Below, in pieces: positions 50,995-59,524 of a DNA stretch of 64,000 bases; the first letter of the stretch is position 1; each line of letters starts with the position of its first letter. A program made the translations under genes and the position numbers. Under the pieces are notes generated by a model. That model had not been told where the DNA came from. It did no database searches and was given only the letters and a program-made list of their open reading frames with translations. The DNA is taken from positions 682,001-746,000 of the forward strand of contig NZ_CP084541.1 of the NCBI RefSeq assembly GCF_020410765.1. The letters run 5' to 3'. The DNA comes from Streptomyces marincola. Its GTDB lineage: Bacteria; Actinomycetota; Actinomycetes; Streptomycetales; Streptomycetaceae.

Positions 50995-52109
50995 CACGGG
51001 CGTTCGGGCGGCCCGCTCCAGCCGTCGAGGTCGGCGGTGACGGCGAAGTCGAGGCCGTCGGCCTCCGCGAGGTAGATGCGCTGCCTGGCATGCCGGCCGG
51101 TGAGCCGCAGCAGTCCGCGCGCCCCCTCCCACGCGACCTCGCCGACCGCGCCCTCGATCGCGGGCACCGACCAGGACCCCGCGCGGTTGAGGAGCGCCGC
51201 GAGCAGCAGCACGCCCTCGTAGCAGGACTCCCCCAGCGCGCTGGGCGCCGGCGCCCCGAGGCCGAACCTGGCGGCCCAGCGCCCGTGGAAGTCGAGGGTG
51301 TCGGCGGTGGCGAGGGCACCGAAGAACCCGGCGGTCGCGCTGAGCCCGCGCGTGGCGTCGGGGCCGCTGGCCAGCAGCATGTTCTCGTCCATCAGGGTGC
51401 TCAGCCGCAGGCAGGCCCCGTCGAGGCCCGCGGCGGCGAACGCCCGGTTGAACCGCACGGCGTCACTGCCGACGAGCAGCATCAGCACGGCGTCCGCGGC
51501 CTGCCGCTCGACGCCGCGCAGGGCGGCGGCGAAGTCCTCGGTGCCAAGCGGCAGATAGCTCTCGCCGCAGATCCGGCCCCCGCTCTCGCGCGCGTAGGCG
51601 TGCGCGGCGCGCGCGGTGCGCCGGGGCCAGATGTAGTCGTTGCCGACCACGTACCAGCGGCGCACCCGCCGCTCCGCGGCGAGCAGCCGCATCGCCGGCC
51701 GCAGCTGCCCCTCGGGCGTCTCGCTGGTGAGGTAGACGCCCGCGGTGTCCTCGCCGCCCTCGTACAACGCCGTATACACATAGGGCACCCGCCGCGCGAT
51801 GCGCGGCGCGAGCGCCTGGCGCACGGACGAGATGTGCCAGCCGGTCACCCCCCGCACGATGCCCGCCGCCACGAGCGCCGCGACCTCGTCGGCGACCAGC
51901 CGCGGCGGCGCCCCGCCGTCCACGGTCACCAGCCGCAGTTCGCGACCGAGCACGCCGCCGGCCGCGTTGACCTCGTCGGCCGCGAGCCGCGCGCACAGCT
52001 CGCACGCGGGCCCGAAGATCCCCGCGGGGCCCTGCCGGGGCACGACGAGCGCCACCCCGAGCACGTCGTCCGAGGCACTCAGCGGCCGGGGGCGGTCGAC
52101 GGGTGTCAC
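50994..52109 (-). CDS. Signal-less UrtA/AmiC-like ligand-binding protein
   Basis: 371 residues from GTG 52109. The fold is that of periplasmic amide/urea-binding proteins: LGVALVVPRQGPAGIFGPAC, ADEVNAAGGVLGRELRLV, VVGNDYIWPRRTARAAHAYA, ESYLPLGTEDFAAALR and LNRAG. However, there is neither a signal peptide nor a lipobox, so it should stay in the cytoplasm, as does AmiC of Pseudomonas, which senses amides. It is on the urtA strand, 142 bases upstream. Possible role: cytoplasmic urea or amide sensor or regulator for the Urt system; no AmiR partner is visible. Divergent MarR gene nearby. Confidence 0.8.
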   Translation of the reverse strand: MTPVDRPRPLSASDDVLGVALVVPRQGPAGIFGPACELCARLAADEVNAAGGVLGRELRLVTVDGGAPPRLVADEVAALVAAGIVRGVTGWHISSVRQALAPRIARRVPYVYTALYEGGEDTAGVYLTSETPEGQLRPAMRLLAAERRVRRWYVVGNDYIWPRRTARAAHAYARESGGRICGESYLPLGTEDFAAALRGVERQAADAVLMLLVGSDAVRFNRAFAAAGLDGACLRLSTLMDENMLLASGPDATRGLSATAGFFGALATADTLDFHGRWAARFGLGAPAPSALGESCYEGVLLLAALLNRAGSWSVPAIEGAVGEVAWEGARGLLRLTGRHARQRIYLAEADGLDFAVTADLDGWSGPPERP

Positions 52110-52246
52110 CGCCCCATGATGCCGCGCGCGCCGCGCCGCCCTCCACGTCGCCGGGGCCGGCGCAACGGCCGCGGCCGTGACCGGCGGTGGGGGTTCGTAC
52201 CATGGGTGGGGCCCACCGGGCGTGGAAGGTGAGGGGCTGAGGGGCG

Positions 52247-52678
52247 ATGTCTGTTGAACTGGTGGCCCTGCTGACCCGGGCGGAGCGGCTGGCCGTGCGG
52301 CGGCTGCGGCAGGTCCTGGACGAGGCCGGCTGCTCCGTCGACGCCTGGCGCGTGATGTCGCTGCTGGCCGACGGCGAGGGGCACGGCATGACGGCCATCG
52401 CCGACCGCGTGCTGCTGCCGCCGCCCACCCTGACCCGGCTGATGGACCAGCTCGTCGACGACGGGCTGGTGCACCGGCGCGTCGACCCGATGGACCGGCG
52501 GCGCGTGCTCGCCGCGCTCACGCCGCGCGGCACCGCGCGGTGGGAGGAGCTGGACGGGCGGGCGCGCGCGGCGTGGGCGGCGCTGCCGGGCAGCGGGGAC
52601 GACGAGTTGCTGGCGGCGTTGCTGCGCCGCCTCGCGGCCGGTCTCGCGCAGACCGCCGCCCCCGTGTCCACTCCGTGA
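52247..52678 (+). CDS. MarR family transcriptional regulator
   Basis: 143 residues. Winged helix-turn-helix: VDAWRVMSLLADGEGHGMTA, IADRVLLPPPTLTRLMDQLV, then the wing DDGLVHRRVDPMDRRRVLAA. Flanking helices mediate dimerisation. Divergent from the AmiC-like gene and upstream of the BCCT transporter, so either could be its target. GAGGGGCG site before ATG 52247. Ligand unknown. Confidence 0.92.
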   Translation: MSVELVALLTRAERLAVRRLRQVLDEAGCSVDAWRVMSLLADGEGHGMTAIADRVLLPPPTLTRLMDQLVDDGLVHRRVDPMDRRRVLAALTPRGTARWEELDGRARAAWAALPGSGDDELLAALLRRLAAGLAQTAAPVSTP

Positions 52679-52920
52679 CACATCACGATTCGGCTTCATT
52701 TATTGAACGCGCGCTTCCGTTTCCACGCGCGGCGCCGGGCGTTTTGCCCACCCTTGCGACTACCGTGTGACTCCATCCATTCACCGCAGGTGTCGCTGCT
52801 GCCAGGTGCGAGAAAAGTACGCATGCTCGGGACGAAACCGGGTAGCCGCCCGCGCATGCGCAGGGCGGCCCCGTATCGGGCTGCCCTCCTGACAGTTGTT
52901 GAACGGAAGGATTGATACGG

Positions 52921-54675
52921 GTGCCAGGCGACAAGAGAGGCGAGACCGTCCTGGGCGGTCGGAGACGAACGTTGCTCGGCCCGCACACGGACCCGGTCGT
53001 CTTCGGGGTCGCCGCCGCGGTGACGCTCGCGTTCGTGCTGTGGGGCGCCTCGTCCTCCGAATCGCTGGCCGACGTCTCGGGCGACATGCTCAGCAGCGTC
53101 ATCCACAACGCCGGGTGGGCGTTCGTCCTGGCGGCCTCGGGTTTCGTCGTCTTCGCCCTGTGGCTGGCCGTCAGCAAGTACGGCCGGATCACCCTGGGCA
53201 AGGAGGGTGAGGAGCCGGAGTTCAGGACCGTGTCCTGGATCGCCATGATGTTCAGCGCCGGGATGGGCATCGGCCTGATGTTCTTCGGTGTCAACGAGCC
53301 GCTGAGCCACTACGTGAGCCCGCCGCCCGGCGCCGCGCCCGCGGACAGCGGCGACTCGATGGCCACGGCCCTGGCGACCTCGCTGTTCCACTGGACGCTG
53401 CACCCGTGGGCGATCTACGCGGTGGTCGGCATGGCCATCGCCTACAGCACGTTCCGGCGCAAGCGGCGGCAGACGATCAGCGCGGTGTTCACGCCGCTCA
53501 TCGGCGAGCGGCACGCGAACGGCGCCGTCGGCAAGGCCATCGACATCCTGGCCATCATCGCCACCCTCTTCGGCTCGGCCGCCTCCCTCGGCCTCGGCGC
53601 CCTCCAGATCGGCAGCGGCATCGAGGAGCTGGACTGGATGTCCAGCGTGGGCACGGGCATGCTGGTCCTCATCATCGCCGTGCTGACCACGGCCTTCGTG
53701 CTGTCGGCCGTCTCCGGCATCGCCAAGGGCATCCAGTGGCTCTCCAACATCAACATGGTGCTGGCCGCGGTGCTCGCCCTGTTCCTGTTCGTCGTCGGCC
53801 CCACGGTGCTGATCCTCGACCTGATCCCGACCTCGCTCGGCACGTTCCTCTCCGACCTGCCGGACATGGCCGCGCGGACCGAGGCGAGCGGCGGCGAGGG
53901 CATCGCGGAGTGGCTGTCGGGCTGGACGGTCTTCTACTGGGCGTGGTGGATCTCCTGGACGCCGTTCGTCGGCATGTTCATCGCCCGCATCAGCCGGGGG
54001 CGCACCGTCAGGCAGTTCGTCGGCGGTGTGATCCTGGTGCCGAGCACGGTGAGCCTGCTGTGGTTCGCCATCCTCGGCGGCACCGGCATGCGCGAGGAGG
54101 AGAACGGCGCGAACATCACGGCCGAGGCCACCCCCGAGGGGCAGCTGTTCGCCGTGCTGAACGAGTACCCGCTCGCCGGCGTCACCGCGCTCCTCGTGAT
54201 GGTCCTCGTCGGCATCTTCTTCGTGTCCGGCGCCGACGCGGCGTCCATCGTCATGGGCACGCTCTCCCAGCGCGGCGCGCTCGAACCCGGTCGCGTCCTG
54301 GTCGTCTTCTGGGGCGTCCTGACCGGGGCCGTCGCCGCCATCATGCTGCTGATCAGCGAGGACGGCGAGACAGCGCTCGACGGCTTGCAGAACCTGACGA
54401 TCCTCGCGGCCGTGCCGTTCACCCTGGTGATGGTCGGCCTGTGCGCGGCGCTGATGCGCGACCTGCGGCGCGACCCGCTCATCCTGCGGGGCGAGCGCGG
54501 CGAGGAGGCCGTGGAGATGGCCGTGATCGCCGGCCACGAGAAGTACAACGGCGACTTCGAGCTGCGGATCGGTCCCGGTTCGAACGGCGTCGACGTGCAG
54601 GTCGGCCCGGAGCCGGGCGCGGGCCCGGGCACCAACGGGGCAGGCGGCAACGGGACGCCCGCCGCTCGCGACTGA
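52921..54675 (+). CDS. BCCT family transporter (betaine/choline/carnitine)
   Basis: 584 residues from GTG 52921 (GGAAGGA nine bases upstream; TTG 52912 is too close to it). Twelve helices. BCCT signatures: the glycine stretch AGMGIGLMFFGVNEP (about 110-125) and the aromatic segment VFYWAWWISWTPFVGMFIAR followed by ISRGRTVRQF. Sodium- or proton-coupled uptake of glycine betaine or a similar trimethylammonium osmolyte. A Gly-rich charged C-terminal tail may sense osmotic state. The 240 bases upstream include an AT-rich patch (52683-52710), probably its promoter. Confidence 0.95.
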   Translation: MPGDKRGETVLGGRRRTLLGPHTDPVVFGVAAAVTLAFVLWGASSSESLADVSGDMLSSVIHNAGWAFVLAASGFVVFALWLAVSKYGRITLGKEGEEPEFRTVSWIAMMFSAGMGIGLMFFGVNEPLSHYVSPPPGAAPADSGDSMATALATSLFHWTLHPWAIYAVVGMAIAYSTFRRKRRQTISAVFTPLIGERHANGAVGKAIDILAIIATLFGSAASLGLGALQIGSGIEELDWMSSVGTGMLVLIIAVLTTAFVLSAVSGIAKGIQWLSNINMVLAAVLALFLFVVGPTVLILDLIPTSLGTFLSDLPDMAARTEASGGEGIAEWLSGWTVFYWAWWISWTPFVGMFIARISRGRTVRQFVGGVILVPSTVSLLWFAILGGTGMREEENGANITAEATPEGQLFAVLNEYPLAGVTALLVMVLVGIFFVSGADAASIVMGTLSQRGALEPGRVLVVFWGVLTGAVAAIMLLISEDGETALDGLQNLTILAAVPFTLVMVGLCAALMRDLRRDPLILRGERGEEAVEMAVIAGHEKYNGDFELRIGPGSNGVDVQVGPEPGAGPGTNGAGGNGTPAARD

Positions 54676-54706
54676 GCGGCGGGCCCCGGGCCACTCCCCG
54701 CGCCGG

Positions 54707-55513
54707 TCAGGCGGGGCGGGTCGCGCGCAGCGAGAACAGCAGCGGCACGCGCGGCTCGCCCGCCCGGTACCGGTACTCACGGGCGGAGACCCGTTCGAGG
54801 GCGGGGAAGCGCGCCCACGTCGTGGTGGCGTGCTCGTGCAGGAAGTCGACGCGCAGGCCCGCCCCGGCGAGCGCGCTGACGATCTCGCCCAGCGGGTGGT
54901 GCCACTGCACCTGCGTGGTCCGCGTCAGCGGCGGCCCGTCCGTGTAGGTGTACGGGTGGTCGTAGACCTGGCCCTGGCGCTCGAAGTAGTCGCGGACCAC
55001 CGAGGCCCCGTCGTCGGCGAGGAGTTCGGTGAACGGGTGGAACTCCACCAGGTACAGCGTGCCGCCGTCGGCCAGCAGCGCGGCGACGACGCCGGCCCAG
55101 CGCGGCAGGTCGGGCAGCCACGCCAGCGCGCCGAGGCCGGTGTAGACGATGTCGAAGCGCTCCCCGCCGAGCGCGGCGACGGCGTCGTAGACGTCCGAGA
55201 CGACGAACCTGGCGCGGTCCGCGAGTCCGGTGTCGGCCGCGAGCCCGGTGGCCGTGCGCACCGCCTGCGCGGAGAAGTCGAGCCCGGTGACCCGGGCGCC
55301 GCGCCGCGCCCAGCACAGCGTGTCCTGGCCCATGTGGCACTGGAGGTGCAGCAGGCGGCGCCCTGAGACGTCACCCAGTTCCTCCGGCTCGAACGGCCGC
55401 AGGTGGTCCTCGCCCGCCCGGAAGCCCGGCAGGTCGTAGAAGTCGCTCGCGGCGTGCACGCCGACCCGGTCGTCCCAGTTCTCGCGGTTGTGGCGCAGCC
55501 AGTCCTCGGTCAT
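54707..55513 (-). CDS. Class I SAM-dependent methyltransferase
   Basis: 268 residues. Motif I is divergent but recognisable: RRLLHLQCHMGQDTLCWARR, then VTGLDFSAQAV with the acidic residue, FDIVYTGLGALAWLP and LLADGGTLYLVEFHP. The C-terminus resembles small-molecule methyltransferases common in Streptomyces. No genetic partner: it lies convergent to the BCCT gene. Substrate unknown. Confidence 0.9.
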   Translation of the reverse strand: MTEDWLRHNRENWDDRVGVHAASDFYDLPGFRAGEDHLRPFEPEELGDVSGRRLLHLQCHMGQDTLCWARRGARVTGLDFSAQAVRTATGLAADTGLADRARFVVSDVYDAVAALGGERFDIVYTGLGALAWLPDLPRWAGVVAALLADGGTLYLVEFHPFTELLADDGASVVRDYFERQGQVYDHPYTYTDGPPLTRTTQVQWHHPLGEIVSALAGAGLRVDFLHEHATTTWARFPALERVSAREYRYRAGEPRVPLLFSLRATRPA

Positions 55514-55833
55514 GCGGCGACGCTACGAACGGGGGCCGCGGGCCGCAACGCAATTCTCGGCGGGCGGGCCCCGCCGTCGTCAACCGCCTTCCGCCGGCCG
55601 GCGGGACACGCTGCCGGGCGCTTCCCGCCCTCCGCTTCCCGGCCCGTCACCGCCCTTGCCGCCGGCCGCGCGCGCCCCCCGACTGCCCGCTGACCAGCGC
55701 GAACAGGGCCGCCGCCCGGCCCCGTTCCCCTGCCGCGGCGACGCGCCGCGCGCCCCGGGCGCCGCCGCCGTGCGGCCGGGCCCGCGAAGAACGCACGTTT
55801 GGCAGCCGCGTGCGAAGGAACCCGACAAGAGCC
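55514..55833. other. Region upstream of the gas vesicle operon
   Basis: 320 bases between the methyltransferase start and gvpO. It must hold the gvp promoter. Very GC-rich, no clear -35/-10 pair or RNA structure was recognised. Confidence 0.4.
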
Positions 55834-56133
55834 ATGGCAGAGAAAAACACGGAAGCACAGAGACAGGACGACGACCGACCTCGTCCGGTTCTCGACGTCA
55901 TGCGCGCGGCGGGCGCGGAGTTCGCCGAACTGACGGGCCTGCGCCCCGAGGCGGTCACCCGGCTGGAGAAGTCGGGGGACGGCTGGGTGCTCGACGCGGA
56001 GGTTCTCGAACTGGCCCGCGTGCCGGAGACCATGAGCCTGATGGCCACCTACGAAGTCACCGTGGGGCCGGACGGCGAGGTCACGGGCTACCGGCGCATA
56101 CGGCGTTACGAACGAGGGCGGTCGGACGGCTAG
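55834..56133 (+). CDS. gvpO: Gas vesicle protein GvpO
   Basis: 99 residues. Acidic, charged N-terminus, then the GvpO core (VLDVMRAAGAEFAELTGLRP, GDGWVLDAEVLELARVPETM, LMATYEVTVGPDGEVTGYRR). First gene of the operon in the usual Streptomyces order. Needed for gas vesicle formation elsewhere; possibly an assembly or expression factor. ATG 55834 preferred; a GTG 24 bases upstream is possible. Confidence 0.92.
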   Translation: MAEKNTEAQRQDDDRPRPVLDVMRAAGAEFAELTGLRPEAVTRLEKSGDGWVLDAEVLELARVPETMSLMATYEVTVGPDGEVTGYRRIRRYERGRSDG

Positions 56134-56215
56134 TGGCGGCGGGGCCCGGGACGGGCCGGCCGACGCCACCGACGGACGACCAGGCCAGTGAAAGGCCGGG
56201 CAGGAGACCGGAATC

Positions 56216-56671
56216 ATGACCACAGCAGTCGCGACCACGCAGCCGGCGGCGCCCAGGACGAGTTCGGGCGGCGGCTCCGGCACCCTCTACGACGTGCTCG
56301 AACTCATCCTCGACCGCGGTCTGGTGATCGACGCGTTCGTCCGCGTCTCACTCGTCGGCATCGAGATCCTGAAGGTCGACGTCCGGGTGGTGGTCGCCAG
56401 TGTCGACACCTACCTGCGGTTCGCCGAGGCGTGCAACCGGCTCGACCTGGAGGCCGGGCCGAAGAAGGACCCCGGTGTTCCGGAGCTCGTGGGCGGAATG
56501 ATGGAGTCCGGCGCGCGCGGCAAGACGAAGGGCGCGCTCGCCGGCGCGGCGGAGACGATCTCGGACGCGTTCCGGCAGGGCCGGGACGGCACCGACGACG
56601 AGGAGGCCGAGAAGGAGCCGCGCCGCGCCCGGCGTTCGACGTCCTCCCGGCGTGAGAAGGACGCGGAATGA
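56216..56671 (+). CDS. gvpA: Gas vesicle structural protein GvpA family
   Basis: 151 residues. The GvpA/J core is clear (LYDVLELILDRGLVIDAFVR, VSLVGIEILKVDVRVVVASV, DTYLRFAEACNRLDL), the rib-forming shell protein. Unlike cyanobacterial GvpA (about 70 residues) it carries a long charged C-terminal tail, as other Streptomyces copies do. The stop overlaps gvpF by ATGA. Confidence 0.93.
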   Translation: MTTAVATTQPAAPRTSSGGGSGTLYDVLELILDRGLVIDAFVRVSLVGIEILKVDVRVVVASVDTYLRFAEACNRLDLEAGPKKDPGVPELVGGMMESGARGKTKGALAGAAETISDAFRQGRDGTDDEEAEKEPRRARRSTSSRREKDAE

Positions 56672-57405
56672 GCACCTACGTGTACGGCATCGCGCGGGCC
56701 GGGTCCCCGCGCCTCCTCCCCGACGGGCTGACCGGCGTGGGCGACCCGCCGCGCCCGGTGCGCGCGCTGCGCGCCGGCGGCCTGGTGGCCATCGCGAGCG
56801 ACTGCCCGCCGGGGCTGCGCCCCAAGCGGCGCGACCTGTTCGCCCACCAGCGGGTCCTGACCGTGGTGTCGGCCGGCGGCGCGGTGCTGCCGCTGCGCTT
56901 CGGCAGCGTGTCGGCGGACGACGCGGCGGTCCGCGCCGCGCTGACCGAGCACGCGGCGCTGCACCACCAGCAGCTCGACAGCGTGGCCGACCGCGTCGAG
57001 TACAACGTCAAGGCCGCGCACCACGAGGACGTGATCCTGCGGCGGGTCGTCGCGGAGAGCCCGGAGATCCGGCGGCTGAACGAGGCCACGAGGTCCGGCG
57101 GCGCCGCTTACCAGGACCGGCTGCGGCTCGGGGAGCTGGTGGCCGACGCGGTGCGCGAGCGGGAGGAGAGCGACGCGCGCGCCGTCGAGGAGGCACTGAG
57201 GCCGCACGCGGGCGACAGCCGCCCCGGGCCCGACGGCACCGGCCGGGTGGTGAACGTCTCCTACCTGGTGGGGCGCGATGAGGCCGCCGGGTTCCTCGCG
57301 GCCGTCGACCGGCTGCGCGAGGAGAGCCCGCAGCTCGACCTGCGGGTCAGCGGCCCGCTGCCCCCGTACAGCTTCGTGCGGATGGAACCGGCCGAGGCGG
57401 CCTGA
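56668..57405 (+). CDS. gvpF: Gas vesicle protein GvpF (GvpF/L family)
   Basis: 245 residues. GvpF/L family: TYVYGIARAG start, LVAIASDCP, FAHQRVLTVVSAGGAVLPLR, then FGSVSADDAAVRAAL, VEYNVKAAH, and the C-terminal NVSYLVGRDEAAGFLAAVDR and GPLPPYSFV. Minor vesicle component or assembly factor. Coupled to gvpA (ATGA) and gvpG (TGATG). Confidence 0.93.
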   Translation: MSTYVYGIARAGSPRLLPDGLTGVGDPPRPVRALRAGGLVAIASDCPPGLRPKRRDLFAHQRVLTVVSAGGAVLPLRFGSVSADDAAVRAALTEHAALHHQQLDSVADRVEYNVKAAHHEDVILRRVVAESPEIRRLNEATRSGGAAYQDRLRLGELVADAVREREESDARAVEEALRPHAGDSRPGPDGTGRVVNVSYLVGRDEAAGFLAAVDRLREESPQLDLRVSGPLPPYSFVRMEPAEAA

Positions 57406-57653
57406 TGGCGTTCGGGCTGCTCCGCGAGGTCCTGCTGCTCCCGCTCGCCCCGACGCGCGGCGCGGGCTGGGTGCTGGGGCAGGTCGTCGCCGAGGCGGAG
57501 CGCACGTATTACGACCCGGCGGTGGTGCAGCGCGAACTGGCGGCCCTCGAAGAGGACTTGATCAGTGGCGCGATCGACGAGGAGGAGTTCGACCGGCGGG
57601 AGGACGAACTCCTCGACCGTCTCCACCCCACTCACGATTGGATGACACGTTGA
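57405..57653 (+). CDS. gvpG: Gas vesicle protein GvpG
   Basis: 82 residues: short N-terminal hydrophobic part (FGLLREVLLLPLAPTRG), GWVLGQVVAEAERTYYDPAV and an acidic amphipathic helix (ELAALEEDLISGAIDEEEFD). Matches the GvpG family. One-base overlap with gvpF and a TTGA overlap with gvpY. Confidence 0.92.
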   Translation: MAFGLLREVLLLPLAPTRGAGWVLGQVVAEAERTYYDPAVVQRELAALEEDLISGAIDEEEFDRREDELLDRLHPTHDWMTR

Positions 57654-58156
57654 CGAACAGAATGGTGATCGGCCTCGCCGTGACCACGGGTTACGTGCTC
57701 GGCCGCACGAAGAAGGCGAAACTGGCGCTCGCGCTCGGCTCGGTCGCGGTGGCCAGGAAGGTCGACTTCTCCAATCCGAGACTGCTTGAGGCGGGCAACC
57801 AGCTGCGGGGCACCGCGCGTTCGCTGGTCGCCGGGCCGCTGGACTCGCTCGCCGACGGGCTGCATGACCGCACCGAGGCGGTGCAGGAGCGGCTGAACGA
57901 CGCCGCGTCGCGGGCCGCCGAGAACGGCGGCAAGGCGGCGGACAAGGCAGGCGGGGCCGGGAAGTCGGCGGCGGGGACCGCGGGGAAGGCCGCCACGTCG
58001 GCGGGCGGGACGGCCAAGTCGGCCGGTGGAGCCGCCAAGTCCGCGGGCGGCTCGGCCAAGTCGGCGGGCGGCTCGGCGCGCAAGACCGCTGCCAAGGCCC
58101 CGGCCGGCCGGTCCGCGGCCAAGCGTTCCTCCGGAGGCGGGAAGCAGGATGACTGA
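57650..58156 (+). CDS. gvpY: Gas vesicle-associated protein GvpY
   Basis: 168 residues from TTG 57650 (TTGA overlap with gvpG); ATG 57662 is the alternative. Short hydrophobic start (MVIGLAVTTGYVLGRTKKAK), helical middle, then a low-complexity tail of AKSAGG repeats (SAGGTAKSAGGAAKSAGG) and a basic end. The name rests on the Streptomyces gvpOAFGYZJLSK order; function unknown. The tail looks natively unfolded and could bind nucleic acid or vesicle surfaces. Confidence 0.85.
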   Translation: MTNRMVIGLAVTTGYVLGRTKKAKLALALGSVAVARKVDFSNPRLLEAGNQLRGTARSLVAGPLDSLADGLHDRTEAVQERLNDAASRAAENGGKAADKAGGAGKSAAGTAGKAATSAGGTAKSAGGAAKSAGGSAKSAGGSARKTAAKAPAGRSAAKRSSGGGKQDD

Positions 58157-59180
58157 CGCCGCGAGCACCCCGGGGGACCGAGTGAAGCAGGAAGCCGCGG
58201 CCTTCGCGACGGCCCAGGCCGAGCGGCTGCTCGTGGCGACGAGCCGCGGCCTCGGCCGGGCGACGGCCAAACTCACCGACATAGCCGAGGGCAGGAGCAT
58301 GGGGACAGTGAAACTGGCGATGGCCACGGGCAAGAAGACCGCCGAGGGCAAGAGCCCGCTGCGCTCCGTCGTGGAGGCGGGCGCCGCCGGGGTCAAGGAC
58401 AAGGTCTCGTCCGGCGCCGTCGGCGTGAAGGAGAAGGTCGCCTCGGGCGCGGTCGGCGTGAAGGACAAGGTCGCGTCCAAGGTGCACAAGCCGAACCTGT
58501 CCCTGCCGCGGAGCGAGAGCAAGGACAGCGCGGGCAAGGGCAAGTTCCTGACGGTCATCGAGGACATCGACGTCGGCGTGCCGGTGCGCGAGGCGTACGA
58601 CCAGTGGACGCAGTTCCAGGACTTCGGCGACTTCGCCAAGGGCGTGCAGGGCGTCGACCAGGTGGACGACACCACCACGAACTGGCGGGCCAAGGTGGCG
58701 TTCGCCAAGCGCAGTTGGCAGGCGCACATCACCGAGCAGGTGCCGGACGAGCGGATCGCCTGGACCTCGGAGGGCGGCAAGGGCACCACGAAGGGCGTCG
58801 TCACCTTCCACCGGCTCGGTGACACGCTGACCCGGGTCCTGCTGGTCATCGAGTACTACCCGAAGGGCCTGATGGAGCGGACCGGCGCGCTGTGGCGCGC
58901 CCAGGGCCGGCGCGCGCGCCTTGACCTGAAGAACTTTCGCCGGTTCGTGATGCTGCGCGGCGAGGCCACCGGCGAGTGGCGCGGCGAGATCGAGCGCGGC
59001 GAGGTCGTGGTCGGCCACGACGAGGCGGTCGCGGATGAGCGCGACGAGCGGGACGAGCACGACGAGCGCGAGGAGCACGGCGAACGCGGTGCCAAGGGCC
59101 GCCGCGACTCCGCGGACGACGAGATCGCGGACGAGGCGGAGGCGGCCGAGGAGGAGACCGAAAGGGAAGCGCGGTCATGA
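58149..59180 (+). CDS. gvpZ: Gas vesicle-associated protein GvpZ, SRPBCC-domain
   Basis: 343 residues. The N-terminal third is amphipathic with three 11-residue repeats (AAGVKDKVSSG, AVGVKEKVASG, AVGVKDKVAS). Residues about 135-270 are an SRPBCC/START-like domain (LTVIEDIDVGVPVREAYDQW, TQFQDFGDFAKGVQGV, ITEQVPDERIAWTSEGG), followed by a highly charged acidic/basic tail. Starts 8 bases inside gvpY. Function unknown; a lipid- or protein-binding accessory of the vesicle is plausible. Confidence 0.87.
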   Translation: MTDAASTPGDRVKQEAAAFATAQAERLLVATSRGLGRATAKLTDIAEGRSMGTVKLAMATGKKTAEGKSPLRSVVEAGAAGVKDKVSSGAVGVKEKVASGAVGVKDKVASKVHKPNLSLPRSESKDSAGKGKFLTVIEDIDVGVPVREAYDQWTQFQDFGDFAKGVQGVDQVDDTTTNWRAKVAFAKRSWQAHITEQVPDERIAWTSEGGKGTTKGVVTFHRLGDTLTRVLLVIEYYPKGLMERTGALWRAQGRRARLDLKNFRRFVMLRGEATGEWRGEIERGEVVVGHDEAVADERDERDEHDEREEHGERGAKGRRDSADDEIADEAEAAEEETEREARS

Positions 59181-59524
59181 CCTCCCCGGCACCGCGCGGC
59201 GCCTACGGCGGCGGCAGCAGCCTGTCGGAGATCGGCGGGGGCGGCAGCGCGAACCTCGCGGACATCCTGGAGCGGGTTCTGGACAAGGGCGTGGTGATCG
59301 CCGGGGACATCCAGGTGAACCTGCTCGACATCGAACTGCTCACGATCAAGATCCGCCTGCTGGTCGCCTCCGTCGACAAGGCCAAGGAGATGGGCATCGA
59401 CTGGTGGGAGCAGGACCCCTCGCTGTCCTCCGGCGCCCGCACGCGGGAGCCCGCGGAGGAGATCGAGCGGCTGCGCGACCGCGTGGCGGCCCTGGAGTCC
59501 CGCAGGAAGGAGGAGACCTCATGA
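59177..59524 (+). CDS. gvpJ: Gas vesicle protein GvpJ (GvpA family)
   Basis: 115 residues. Second GvpA/J-type core (LADILERVLDKGVVIAGDIQ, VNLLDIELLTIKIRLLVASV) with a Gly/Ser-rich start and a short coiled-coil C-terminus (EEIERLRDRVAALESRR). Likely minor shell protein or cap. ATGA overlaps at both ends. Confidence 0.93.
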   Translation: MTSPAPRGAYGGGSSLSEIGGGGSANLADILERVLDKGVVIAGDIQVNLLDIELLTIKIRLLVASVDKAKEMGIDWWEQDPSLSSGARTREPAEEIERLRDRVAALESRRKEETS

